Positions 21,661 through 34,018 of a DNA stretch of 64,000 nucleotides are shown piece after piece. The DNA is from Boswellia sacra (lineage: Eukaryota > Streptophyta > Magnoliopsida > Sapindales > Burseraceae). A model generated the notes under the pieces. That model was not told the origin of the DNA, made no database searches, and was given only the letters and a program-made list of their open reading frames with translations. Every line of letters begins with the position of its first letter. The stretch's first letter is position 1. Location: NCBI GenBank assembly GCA_013180625.2, contig SNVD02006118.1:176296-240295 (forward strand), given 5' to 3'. Made by a program: the position numbers and the translations under genes.

Positions 21661-21892
21661 TGTTAGATGCTTTCCTTTTGTTATCATGTAAAATAATAAG
21701 ACATTTCAAAGGCATAATTTTTTTCAAACAATTTCATTTCATTAATAAAAGTATAATCATTTGTTCTTCAAATAATATGTGCATAATGAGATAATTCTTG
21801 TCATTAATAAACTATTTCTGGTTTTCTGATTAATTATTTTTCCTCTCATAATAAGACAACAATATGTTCACAATAGATGCTTTATCTTTCTC

Positions 21893-23000
21893 ACTCATAG
21901 TATTTTTTTAGCCTGTCCATGTTAACGGGCTCGGTGAACTCATTTCATTCCATGTCTAATAAGATGACAACTTTATCGAACATGGCCTTTGTCATAATGA
22001 ATGGGTGATCCTAGTTGGGCTTGAACTTCCATCTCGGATCAAACACTACTGGCCTGGCTTGTTTAACAACCAATTCCCCTTCTTTGAATAGGCTTGCCTT
22101 TATTATATTGTTAAAGGCTCGAGCAACCGACTTTTAGTACAATTGCATGTGATATCTGACTTTCATTCTTTTCTCATCAATCAAGGCCAACTATTCACAT
22201 CTGTTACGAATCCATTCCCCTTCAGGAATTTTTGCCTCTATCAGAGCCCTTGCAGATTTTATTTCTAACTCAATTGGTAGATCGATTCTGAACCATGCAC
22301 AAATGGGAAAGGTGTCATGCATGCCGATCTTTTAGGTGTTGTTCTATAACCCCATAGCACAAACAATAGCTTCTCTATCCAATCTTTGTATACCTGCATC
22401 GTCTTGGCCAATATCTTCTTAATGGTCTTATTGGCAACTTCTACTGCTCTATTTACTTGTGGCCCATATGGAGATAACTTATGATGTTCAATCCCATACT
22501 TCTCAAACAAGGCTCTAGTCTCAACCTGGAAATGAACCCCATTATCAGTCACAACGTGATGTTTTACTCCAAATCTGCATATGATGTTCTTCTCAATGAA
22601 CTTCACCATTTGCTTTGCCCGTAATTTATTATAGGACTTGGCTTCTATCTATTTGGTGAAGTAGTCAATCGCCACCACCACATATCTATGCCTATTAGAG
22701 GCTGACGACTTTATTTTGCCTATAATGTCAATGCCCTATGCAGTAGAAGGTTGTAGTGCTGTCATTCCTTATAGCTCCAAAGGTGGTTGGTGAATCGAAT
22801 TTCATTGATCTTGCACTAGCGATACCTTATCACAAACTGAACAAAATCCATCTCCATGGTTAGCCAGTAAAAGCCTTGCCTCATTATCTTCTTTGTAAGC
22901 ATTAGCCCATTCATATATGGTCCATAAACACCATCATGGATTTCCTCCATGAGCTTTCTAGCTTCTTTCTCGTTGACACACCTTAATTGCATACCTTACG
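21893..23000 (-). pseudogene. pol (INT): Tat integrase
   Basis: On the minus strand: GVYGPYMNGLMLTKKIMRQG (zinc-finger region, near 22900), the core with GIDIIGKI and HHVVTDNGVHFQ and the glutamate of AVEVANKTIKKILAK, then the C-terminal part ending FTEPVNMDRLKKYYE next to 21893. The catalytic Asp, Asp, Glu are thus present, but stops and frameshifts (for example at 22650 and 22745) interrupt it. It follows the second RNase H in the normal order of the lineage. Confidence 0.85.
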
Positions 23001-23349
23001 CCATTCTCTTGTACATTACTCCTCAATGACAAGCAAATTGTTAGGCCAACCTTCGTAGTACAACCCCGTCTTTCTTGTTAGCCTCATCTGACAGAATCTT
23101 CTCTTCCAGAAATCTCTTCAAGTCATAGAACCATGGCTTCTCATCCATTTCAGCCTCTATTACATGAGGTTTCATAGAGCAAGGGCCCCATGCTTGTGAT
23201 ATCACTATTGGCCTTACTAGCAGCTCTCAAGTACTCACCTAAACCGATGCCAAAGAAGCTAAAGTGTCTGCCATCTAATGCTCGTTTCTAGGCAAATGGG
23301 TAAAGATGCACTACTTGAACCTCATAATTAACTTTTTAATGTGCTTGAG

Positions 23350-23614
23350 ATGCGATTTTAACCTTTCTTCCCATAGATCCTTATTTCATTGGCTTGAGCG
23401 ATGACTAACTTTGAATCTCCCAACACTTCTATATCGTCGATGCCCATAGCAATCACAATTTCTAACCCAAATGCATAGGCTTCGTATTCAGCCATGTTGT
23501 TGGTGATGCTGAGCTTTGACTTCTTAGTGAAGGTAGTGACTGATTCAGTTGGTGATACTAGAATAACTCTGACTCTAGCACCATTTTGATTAATAACTCT
23601 GTCAACGAACATTC
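23350..23614 (-). pseudogene. pol (aRNH): Archaeal-type RNase H, interrupted by a copia LTR
   Basis: Minus strand: RMFVDRVINQNGARVRVILV, SPTESVTTFTKKSKLSITNN, MAEYEAYAFGLEIVIAMGID, VLGDSKLVIAQANEI. This is the second RNase H of Tat elements. The coding breaks at the first residues (RMFVD), where copia LTR A begins at 23615. The parts of pol that should precede it are not found on the other side of the copia cluster. Confidence 0.85.
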
Positions 23615-25531
23615 TGTTGACCCAGGTATGGCAACCCAAGAGGGGGGGGGGGGGGGGTGAATTGGGTTTTTATTTATAAAAACTGATTTAGAAAACTTTT
23701 CTTGAAAGATCAAAATTATTTAACTCTTTCTTTGAGAATAAAGGTGAAGAAGATGAAAATAGAATGCAATCAAGAGAATAGAAATAAAGAACAATCACAA
23801 GTGCAAGTTAATGTAAAGAGTTAGGGATAGAGAGAGTGCAAACTCAATTTACATAGTTCGGCAAATCTTGCCTATGTCCACGGGCTCCTAGCTCCACGAG
23901 CTAAGCTTTTCACTAAGTTGTAGAAATCTTTACAACTTGCTTGATGAGCAACCTCACCAAGACTTTTTCTTCCAACTCTTGATAACACCACACCAAGAGT
24001 TCTTCTTGATGAACAACCTCACCAAGGCAACTTCCTTCAACCCTTGATAACACCACACCAAGAGTTCTTCTTGATGAACAACCTCACCAAGGCAACTTCA
24101 TTCAACCCTTGATAACACCACACCAAGAGTTCTTCTTGATGAACAACCTCACTAAGGCAACTTTCCTCAACCCTTGATAACACCACACCAAGAGTTCTTC
24201 TTGATGAACAACCTCACCAAGGCAACTTTCTTGAACCCTTGATAACACCACACCAAAAGTTCTTCTTGATGAACAACCTCACCAAGGCAACTTCTTTCAA
24301 CTCTTGATAACACACAACAAGAGTTCTCTCAAGGATAACTATTATCCTTTACAAGAATATCTCACTCTCACCACAATACAAGAACAAAGATAATTTTTAC
24401 AACAAAAGTATAACTCTCTTCAAAGAGTAGATAAATAATATAAAAGCTCTCTAGACTTGATATTTCTCTTGCTTTTTGCTTGATAAAATGCTTCTCTTGC
24501 ACTTGTTGAATGCATGGGAGAATGGCTCCTTTTATAGGCAAATGAGATGAACTTAATCAAGTGAAGACACCATCTCCAAATTTTCTACCCACCAGAAAAA
24601 CTGTAATCTTGTCTGCCATTTTTGTCAATGTTCCGTTTGAAACATAAAAAATCTGCAAATTTGAATAAGCTTTCCAACTCATCAAGAATCAAGTCATTTG
24701 GATATCTGTAGCTCAAGATATGGCCAAAACACCATTTGGTGCTCATGTGACTTGATTTTTCTTTCTTGTGTCAGTCCACCAAATTGAATGATAATTCTGT
24801 CAGCCTTCCGTTTGAAATTTGAATTTCTTTAAAACATAAAAGATCTTAATATTTGAATAAGATTTCCAAAAAATTAAGAATAAAAGCATTTGGATATCTC
24901 TATCTTAAGATGTGGCCAAAAAACCATTCGGTGCTCATGTGAGTTGATTTTTCTTCTCTGTGTCAGTCCACCGAATTGCATGTCAATTATGTCGGCCTTC
25001 CATTTGAAATTTGAATTTCTTCAAAAAAATATGAAATGTGCCCCATTAAGTCATCTTTCTAATGCCATAAGAATCAAGTCATTTTGATTTTTCTAGCTCA
25101 AGATATGTCCAAAGGAGTATTCGGTGCTCATGTCAGCTGCTTCCATTTGTCTTTCAACTTGCATGATGATTTGGACAACCTTGCACTTGAAATTTGAATT
25201 TCATTAAAACATATGAAATGTTATAAATTTAGAAAGCTTTCCAAAGGCTTAAGATTCACATCATTTGGATATTTTTAGAGATATATATGACCAATTAATT
25301 GAACATTGCTCATGTGTCACATTCCTTGAGTCAAACCTTGTTCTTAAACTTTGGTGCCTTTAACATGTAGTCTTCTCCTTAGCTTCAACACTTCATTTTA
25401 ATAAGCCTTTTCTTAATTTTACAATTATTTCAATGATATTACGCTTGCACATAAATAAACATGTTAGTAAATCACAATGAATCAATGTGTATTGTTATCA
25501 TCAAAATTATCATGTAGCCTTAGGACTAACA
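23615..25531 (-). mobile_element. 3' LTR of copia copy A (SIRE/Maximus-like)
   Basis: 1917 bp, starting TGTTGACCCAGGTATG and ending GGACTAACA on the plus strand; inserted after CATTC (23610-23614). On the minus strand its 5' edge is preceded by the purine-rich AAACGGGGAGAT, the polypurine tract. It has a 16-G run at 23642-23657, where sister LTRs have 7, and a 65-bp tandem repeat at 23945-24330. A TATA-like region with CTTTTATAGGC lies near 24530. The 49-residue-class ORFs within are chance. Confidence 0.9.
23945..24330. repeat. 65-bp tandem repeat inside the copia LTR (about 5.5 units)
   Basis: Units read GAACAACCTCACCAAGGCAA, then CTTGATAACACCACACCAAG, then AGTTCTTCTTGAT. The sister LTRs carry about 2.5 units (27880-28040), about 4 (34350-34630) and about 4.5 inverted (35810-36090), so the unit number varies within the family. 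Confidence 0.85.
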
Positions 25532-27556
25532 ATCTCCCCGTTTTCGATGATGACAAACCATTGATTGCTTTCAAATAATATCTAAAATAAAGAATGAAAA
25601 TAAATCAAGAATAAAGAAAAAAATGGCAGTTGTTATGAATATAAGCAATCCAACTATTTCTCCCCCTTTTGTTATCATCAAAAAATGTAATCAAATTAAC
25701 TACTCGCCCTAAATATATTCTCCCCCTTAACATATGCTACCATTTAAAGATTATCATATAAAAGAAAAATTAAGACATATCCAACATAACTACTTCTCTT
25801 CTTATTTTGCAAAATATATCTTGACTAAGGGGTTTAGTCATATTTGGGTCTAGGGACTAATTCCCAAACTTGATTTCTCTCGAATTAGTTCAACTCTTCT
25901 TGCATAGCCAAAATCAAACTTTCGTCATTTTCGGCTTCTTTAAAAGATTTTGGTTGAAATTGAGAGACAAATGCAAAATGATTACAAAATTTCCCAAAAG
26001 AAGATCTTGTTCTCATACCTTGTGATGGTTCACCAATAATGAGATCTTTAGGGTGAGCTTTTGCGTATCTCCAATCCTTTGGTAATTCTTGGGAAGAATC
26101 ATTTACTTCCTCCAGCTTTCTTGTTGAAGTTATAATTCATCTTGGCTCTTTTCACCAAGCCTTGATTCCTTGATTTGCCTTCCTATCTCAACAATATCAT
26201 AATCTAAATTCTTTGAAGAAATCATATTAGTTTCATCAAATTCAACATGCATAGATTCTTCAATAGTAAGAGTCTTTTTGTTAAAAACTCTATATGCTTT
26301 ACTATGGTTGGAGTAGCCAACAAAAATTCCAACATCGGCTTTATTATCAAATTTTTCAAGGTTATCCTTGGTGTTTAAAATAAAAAATTTGCATCCAAAA
26401 ACTTTAAAAAATCCAATGTTGGGTTTTCTTCTTTTCCAAAGTTTATAAAGAGTTTTCTTTATTGAAGCTCTAAGATGTACTCTATTGATTATAAAACATG
26501 CGGTATTAACGGTTTTGGCTCAAAAATATTTTGGCAAATTATTTTCAAGTAAGATGGTCCTAGCCATTTCTTGGATAGTCCTATTTTTCCTCTCAATAAC
26601 ACCATTTTGTTGTGGAGTTCTAGGTGAGGAAAAATTATGCTCAAAACCATTTTCATCACAAAGATTTTCAAATGCAACATTGTCTACTTCACCACCATGA
26701 TCACTCATAATGGACACAATAAAAACCCTTTGTGATTTTGGACTCTTTTTGTAAATTTAAAAAAAAACTTGTGTTACCTTATTTTTAGTTTTCAAGAATA
26801 ACACCCAAGTGAATCTTGAATAATCATCTACAATAACAAAAACATAATACTTTCCACCAAGGCTTTGAGTTCTGGATGGTCCAAATAAATCCAATTGAAG
26901 TAATTGTAGAGGTTTATTTGTTGAAATAAATTTCCTTTGTTTAAAAGAAGTTCTCAATTGTTTTCCAAATTGACAAGCATCACAAATCTTATCCTTTTCA
27001 AATTTTATTTTTGGAAGACCATCAACTAAATCATTTTTAGAAATTTTTGAAATTGTTTCCATGCTAGCATGACCTAACCTTCTATGCCATAACCAAGCAT
27101 CATGATTAACAATGAAACAATTTTCTACAAGATCATTAACATCCATATCAATTGTATAAATATTACCACATCTATTACCAACAAATAATGTCTTATTATT
27201 ACTAACAACCTTAATCACACATCTATTAGGCTCAAAAGTAACAAAATATCCCTTATCACACATTGACTAATGCTAATCAAATCATGTTTTAAACCATGAA
27301 CAAGCAAAACATCTTTAATAATAGTTGAAGAAGGGTTACCAATATCACCATGTCCGGTTACCCTTCCTTTGGCATTATCATCGAAGGTCACATATCCTCA
27401 TTTCTTGATGAATAATCTTGAGAAATTAGAGACATCTTCGGTCATATGCCTTAAGCATCGACTATCTAAGTACCACTTGCATTTGACACTCCTCTGTTTC
27501 TACAATCAACATTTAAAGAGAGACTTTTTGGTACCCAAATGTTCTTGGGTCCTTAG
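25532..27556 (-). pseudogene. pol: Internal remnant of copia copy A (integrase region; RT and RNase H deleted)
   Basis: Starts with the polypurine tract and the non-coding 3' leader shared with copy B. Near 25838-25850 the sequence jumps: the left side matches copy B at about 29575, the right side copy B at about 30925, so roughly 1.35 kb with RNase H and RT is missing. Integrase follows (26485-27260; GTPQQNGVIERKNRTIQEMA near 26570 in broken form, RRLGHASMETISKISKNDLV, CDACQFGKQLRTSF). Frame breaks are many. It ends at 27556, where the LTR of copy B begins, so its gag, protease and 5' LTR are absent. Confidence 0.85.
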
Positions 27557-29258
27557 TGTTGACCCAGGTATGACATCCCAAGAGGGGGGGTGAATTGGGT
27601 TTTTATTTATTAATACGGAATTAGAAAACTTTTCTTGAAAGATCAAAATTATTTAACACTTTCTTTGAGAATAAAGGTGAAGAAGATGAAAATAGAATGC
27701 AATCAAGAGAATATCAATAAAGAACAATCACAAGTGCAAGTAAATGTAAAGAGATAGGGATAGAGAGAGTGCAAACTCAATTTACGTGGTTCGGCAAACC
27801 TTGCCTACGTCCACGGGCTCCTAGCTCCACGAGCTAAGCTTTCCACTAAGTTGTAGAATTCTTTACAACTTGCTTGATGAACAACCTCACCAAGACTTTT
27901 TCTTCAACTCTTGATAACACCACACCAAGAGTTCACACCAAGAGTTCTTCTTGATGAACAACCTCACCAAGGCAACTTCCTTTAACTCTTGATAACTCCA
28001 CACCAAGAGTTCTTCTTGATGAACAACCTCACCAAGGAAAGAGTTCTCTCAAGGATAACTTTTATCCTTTATAAGAAGATCTCTCTCTCACCACAATATA
28101 AGAACAAAGAAAATTTTAAACAACAAAAGTACAACTCTCTTCAAAGAGTGGATACAGAATATAAAAGCTCTCTAGACTTGATATTTCTCTTGTTTTTTTG
28201 CTTTATAGATGCTTGTTTGAATGAATGGGAGAAGGGCTCCTTTTATAGGCAAATGAGATGAACTTGATCAAGTGAAGACACCAACTCCAAAGTTTCTATC
28301 CACCATAAAAACCGTAATTTTGTCTGCCATTTTTGTCAATGTTTCGTTTGAAATTTGAAAATCTGCAAAACATAAAAGATATTTATATTTGAATAATATT
28401 TCCAACGCATCAAGAATCAAGTCATTTGGATATCTGTAGCTCAAGATATGGCCAAAATACCATTTGATGCTCATGTGACTTGATTTTTTTTCCATGTGTT
28501 AGTCCACCGACTTGCATGTGTATTATGTCTGCCTTCCACTTGAAATTTGAATTTATTCAAAGAATATGAAATGTTCTTCATTGAATCATCTTTCTAATGC
28601 CATAATAATCAAGTCATGTTAATATCTCTAGCTCAAGATATGGATAAAACATCATTCGGTGCCCATATGAGTTGATTTTTCTTCTCTGTGTCAGTCCACC
28701 GACTTACATGTCAATTATGTCGGCCTTCCATTTGAAATTTGAATTTCTTCAAAACATATGAAATGTGACTCATTAAGTCCTCTTTCCAATGCCATAAGAA
28801 TCAAGTCATTTTGATTTTTCTAGCTCAAGATATGTCCAAAGGAGTATTCGGTGCTCATGTCAGCTGCTTCCATTTGTCTTCCAACTTGCATGATGATTTG
28901 GACAACCTTGCACTTAAAATTTGAATTTTATTAAAACATATGAAATGTTATAAATTGAGTAAGCTTTCCAAAGGCTCAAGAATCATGTAATTTGGGCATT
29001 TGTAGAGAAATATATGACCAATTGATTAAACATTGCTCATGTGTCACTTTCCTTGAATCAAACCTTGTACTTAAACTTTGGTGCCTTTAACATGTAGTCT
29101 TCTCCTTAGCTTCAACACTTCATTTTAATAAGCCTCTTCTTGATTTTAAAATTATTTCAATGATCTTTCTCTTGCACATAAATAAACATGTTAGTAAATC
29201 TCAATTAATCAATGTGTATTGTTATCATCAAAATTGTCATGTAGCCTTAGGGCTAACA
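27557..29258 (-). mobile_element. 3' LTR of copia copy B
   Basis: 1702 bp, TGTTGACCCAGGTATG...GGGCTAACA on plus, preceded by CTTAG (27552-27556), probably one side of the target-site duplication in copy A. The minus-strand polypurine tract is GGGGGAGAT right of 29258. It carries only about 2.5 units of the 65-bp repeat. Confidence 0.9.
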
Positions 29259-29499
29259 ATCTCCCCCTTTTTGAGGATGACAAATCATTGATTGCTTTAA
29301 AATATAATCTAAAATCAAGAATGAAAATAAAAGTCAACAATAAGTAAAAAGAATGGCACTTGTTATGAATATAAGCAATCCAACTATTTCTCCCCCTTTT
29401 GTTATCATAAAAAAGATGTAATCAAATTAACTACTCCCCCTAAATATATTCTCTCCCTTAACATATGCTACCATTCAAAGATTATCATATTAAAGCAAA

Positions 29500-30900
29500 A
29501 TTAAGACATATCCAACATGCGTAATTCTCTTCTAATTATGTAAAATCTATCTTGACTAAGGGGTTTAGTAAATATATCGGCTAATTGTTTATCGGTGGGA
29601 ACAAATTCTAACGAAATATTTCCTTTTTGCACCTGATCTCTAATAAAATGATGTCTAATCTCTATATGCTTAGTCCTAGAGTGTTGTATGGGATTTTTTG
29701 AAATGTTGATGGCACTTGTATTGTCACATTTGATGGGAATATGATCAAATACCACACCATAATCTTTTAAAATTTGTTTCATCCGAAGAGATTGTGCACA
29801 ACAACTTCCTACTGCAATATACTCGGCTTCCGCGGTTGATAAGGCAACAGAATTTTGTTTTCTACTAAACCATGAGACTAATGCATGTCCTAGAAAATGG
29901 CAAGAGCAACTAGTGCTCTTTCTATCAAGAAGACTTCCAGCAAAGTCCGCATCGGATTAACTTATTAGATCAAAATTATCACACTTAGGATACCAAAGAC
30001 CTAGATTTATGGTTCCAAGAAGATATCTAAATATCCTTTTGAAAGCTTTAAGGTGAGATTCCTTTGGACAAGATTGAAATCTAGCACACATACACACACT
30101 AAACATAATATCAGGTCTACTAGCAATTAAATACAAAAGAGAGCCAATCATACCTCGATATTTTGTTACCTCAACATCTTTTCCTTTCTCATCTTTGTCA
30201 AGCTTGGTTAATGTACCCATAGGTGTGTTATATGTCCTTGAATTATCCATGCCAAACTTCTTGAGAAGATCTCTTGTGTATTTAGCTTGATTTATGAAGA
30301 TCCCATCCATTGATTGCTTGAGTTGAAGTCCAAGGAAGAAATTTAATTCTCCCATTAAGCTCATTTCAAATTCTTGTTGCATGCACTTGAAAAATTCCTC
30401 ACACATAGAAACATTAGTAGCACTAAATATAATATCATCAACATAGATTTGAACAATTAATAAATCATCATTTTTTGTCTTAACAAAAAGAGTAGTATCA
30501 ACTTTTTTCATTTTGAAACCATTATCAATGAGAAATTTGCTCAATCTATCATACCATGCTCTTGGTGCTTGTTTCAAGCCATAAAGTGCCTTTTTGAGTT
30601 TGAAAACATTGTTTGGAAAATCATGATTTTGAAAACCAGAGGTTGCTCTACATATACTTCCTCCATAATGTAACCATTTAAAAATGCACTTTTGACATCC
30701 ATTTGGTATAATGTCAAATTTTTATAACATGCAAATGCACACAACATTCTAATGGATTCTAATCTAGCAACCGGTGCAAAGGTTTCCTCATAATCAATAC
30801 CTTCTTCTTGATTGTATCCTTGAGCAACAAGATCTATGCTTTGTATTATAATAATGTAGCCATTTTCATCTACTTTATTCTAAAAAATCCCATTTAGTAG
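29500..30900 (-). pseudogene. pol (RT-RNH): Copia copy B reverse transcriptase and RNase H
   Basis: Minus strand: RT with [20 protein letters not shown] (near 30560), the catalytic IYVDDII, the conserved MSLMGELNFFLGLQ, IGSLLYLIASRPDIMFSVC and HLKAFKRIFRYLLGT, then after a stop near 29958 RNase H with FAGSLLDRKS, ALSTAEAEYIAVGSCCAQ and SKNPIQHSRTKHIEIRHHFI. The catalytic residues of both domains look intact, with few breaks in this part. The upstream RT end (30580-30900) is frameshifted. The domain order, integrase before RT, is that of copia. Confidence 0.9.
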
Positions 30901-32640
30901 CCTATAATAGAATGATTTTTGGGATCCTAGGGACTAATTCCCAAACTGTCATTCCTATCAAATTGATTCAATTCTTCTATGCATAACAAACCAACTTTTC
31001 GTCATTTTCGGCTTCTTTAAAAGATTTTGGTTCAAATTGAGAGACAAATGCAAAATGATTACAAAAGTTCATAAAAGAAGATCTAGTTTTCATACCTTGT
31101 GATGGTTCACCAATAATGAGATCTTTAGGGTGAGCCTTTGCATACCTCCATTCCTTTGGTAATTCTTGGGAAGAATCATTTACTTTCTCAAGCTTTTCTT
31201 GTTGAAGTTGTAAATCATCTTGACTCTTTTCATCAAGCTTGATTCCTTGATTTGCCTTTCTACTTCAACAATATCATCATCTAAATTCTTTGAAGAAATC
31301 ACATTAGTTTCATCAAATTCAACATGCATAGATTCTTCAATAGTAAGAGTCTTTTTATTAAAAACTCTATATGCTTTACTATGGGTTGGAGTAGCCAACA
31401 AAATTCCAACATCGGCTTTTGCATCAAATTTTCCAGGTTAATTCCTTTAGTGTTTAAATAAACCTTTACATCCAAAAACTTTAAAATCCAATGTTGGGTT
31501 TTCTCCTTTTTCCAAAGTTCATAAGACAAGTTTTCTTCATTAAAGCTTCATAATATGGACTTCTATGATTATAAGCATAGCCGGTTACTTAGCGGGTTTC
31601 GGCCCATAAAGAATAGTTCTTGGCAAATTATTTTCACAGTAACATGTTCCCTATTCCATATTCTTGGATAGTCCTATTTTTCCGTTCAACAACACCATTT
31701 TTGTTGTGGAGTTCTAGGTGAGAAAAAATCATGCTCAAAACCATTTTCATCACAAAGATTTTCAAATGCAACATTGTCTACTTCACCACCATAATCACTC
31801 CTAATGAACACAATAGAATACCCTTTTTGATTTTGAACTCTTTTTGCAAATTTTGAAAAAGCTTGTGTGGCCTCATTTTTAGTTTTCAAAAATAACACCC
31901 AAGTGAATCTTGAATAATCATCCACAATAACAAAAACATAATATTATCCACCAAGGCTTTGAGTTCTTGATGGTCCAAATAAATCCAAACGAAGTAATTG
32001 TAGAGGTTTATTTGTCGAAATAAATTTCTTTTGTTTAAAAGAAGTTCTTACTTGTTTTCCAAATTGACAAGCATCACAAATCTTATCCTTTTCAAATTTT
32101 ATTTTTGGAAAACCATCAACTAAATCATTTTTAGAAATTTTTGAAATTGTGTCCATGCTAGCATGACCTAATCTTCTATGCCATAACCAAACATCATGAT
32201 TAACAACGAAACAATTTTCTACATGATCATTAACATCAATATCAATTGTATAAATATTACCACATCTATTACCAACAAAAAATGTCTTATTGTTACTAAA
32301 ATCCTTAATCACACATCTATTATGTTCAAAAGTAACAAAATATCCCTTATCACACAATTGACTAATGCTAATCAAATCATGTTTCAAACCATTAACAAGT
32401 AAAACATTTTCAATAATAGGTGAAGAAGGGTTACCAATATCACCATGTCCAATTACCCTTCCTTTGGCATTATCACCGAATGTCACATATCCTCCTTTTT
32501 TCATGATTAATCTTGAGAACTTGGAGGCATATCCGGTCATATGCCTTGAGCATCCACTATCTAAGTACCACTTGTGTTTGCCACTCCTTTGTCTCTACAA
32601 TCAACATTCAAGGAGTAACTTTTTGATACCCAAAAGTTCT
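30901..32640 (-). pseudogene. pol (PR-INT): Copia copy B protease and integrase
   Basis: Minus strand from 32600: the end of the protease domain (KFSRLIMKKGGYVTFGDNAK, VLLVNGLKHDLISISQLCDK), the integrase zinc finger (WLWHRRLGHASMDTISKISK, CDACQFGKQ), the core (LDLFGPSRTQSLGG; MDDYSRFTWVLFLKTKNEA; RSDYGGEVDN with the second Asp; ending near 31690) and a C-terminal remnant (AYRVFNKKTLTIEESMHVEF). One-base frameshifts near 31690 and 31945 and several others break it. The motif style is that of SIRE/Maximus elements. Confidence 0.85.
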
Positions 32641-33964
32641 TGGGTCTTTGGGTGTTAGTTATGATACTTTTTGGAACCCATATTTGTTTCAAATTAGGAT
32701 TTCTTTTAATAGAGCAAGAATGCACTTTGTGTCCTTTTCTTCCACAATAATTACATGAATGATTAGGATTATTCCTAGAAGATGCATGAGCAAAATAATT
32801 TTTAAAATACTTTTGATTTTTATGAGTTTTATATCCTAAACCTCTTTTATCAAAAACACACTTTTGGTTTTGTAACATAGAGTTCAAATTTTTTGTGCTT
32901 TTTGTAAAACTATCAACAATATTTCTTAAATCATTATTTCCCTTTTTCAAAATAACATTTTCTTTCTCCAATTTATCAAAATCCTTTTGTTTTAAAATGT
33001 CATTTTCAGTTTTTAATAAATGTATTTGATTTTCCAAACTTTCAAAATCTTTTTGCCTTAAAATTTCATTTTCACTTTCTAAAGCTTCATTTGTTTCTAA
33101 CAACTCTTCTAATTGAGATAACATGATTTTTGACTTCTTTTTGAAAGCATTGATTTTTGAATTTTGTTTATCAACTTGCACATGTAAATTTTGGAATGCT
33201 TCAAGTAATTCATCATATGAAAGCTTAGGATCATAGTTTAGAACACTTACCTCATCTTCTCTTAAAGCCATGAAGCACATGTTTGCCACTTCACAATCTT
33301 CTTCATTATCCTTCAAGGTGATTTCATGAGTCATGAGAGAACCCATAAGTTCTTCTAATGGTAGTTTAGTGAGGTCCTTTGCTTCTTGAATTGCCGTCAC
33401 CTTTGGCTCCCATGATTTTGGTAGACACCTAAGAATCTTTCTCACCATTTCAACATTAGAATAAGATTTACCAAGAGATTTCAAACCATTGATAATATCC
33501 GTAAATCTAGTAAACATTTCAGAAATTGATTCATCCGATTCCATCTTAAAAAGCTCATAACTATGAACTAGCATACTAATTTTAGATTCTTTAACTTGAC
33601 TAGTTCCTTCATGAGTTACTTCAAGTGTGTGCTATATTTCTTGTGCCGTAGAACAAGTAGATATTCTATTAAACTCATTTCTATCTAAAGCACAATATAA
33701 CACATTCATAGCTTTAGCATTCAAACTCAATTTCTTTTTGTCATCTTCACTAAACTCTTTAGGTTCTTTAAGCATGCTTTCCCCATTTTCAATTTTGGTA
33801 GGAACAAAAGATCCTTCCAAAACAATAGACCATAAATCATAATCAAAAGATTGCAAGAAAATACTCATTCTAGTTTTCCAATAAGAGTAATCACTTCCAT
33901 TAAAAATGGAGGTCTAGAGATAGAAAGCCCCTCAACATATGAAGTTGAATTAAAAGTTGCCATA
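32561..33964 (-). pseudogene. gag: Copia copy B gag
   Basis: Starts with MATFNSTSYVEGLSISRPP (33964), then a one-base frameshift near 33905, then MSIFLQSFDYDLWSIVLEGS and a second break near 33632. The long frame 32561-33574 has NVEMVRKILRCLPKSWEPKV, a coiled-coil of Leu/Glu/Lys repeats (33160-32920) and an intact zinc knuckle CNYCGRKGHKVHSC. It runs into protease at about 32.6 kb. It is a recent but disabled gag of the SIRE/Maximus type. Confidence 0.9.
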
Positions 33965-34000
33965 GCTCAAAAATCGATTAAGATTTAAAAAATTGAGCAA

Positions 34001-34016
34001 CCTTGCTGTGATACCA
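34001..34016 (-). other. Primer-binding site for initiator tRNA-Met
   Basis: Minus strand reads TGGTATCACAGCAAGG, 2 bp inside the LTR; TGGTATCAGAGC is the usual copia PBS. It shows that the LTR at 34019 is the 5' LTR of copy B. Confidence 0.9.
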
Positions 34017-34018
34017 CT

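Noticed and set aside
23358..23639. Start of the RNase H ORF at MGCHTWVN
   Set aside because: The first residues are encoded by the copia LTR (CCCAGGTATGGCA region); the genuine domain begins at RMFVD next to 23614.
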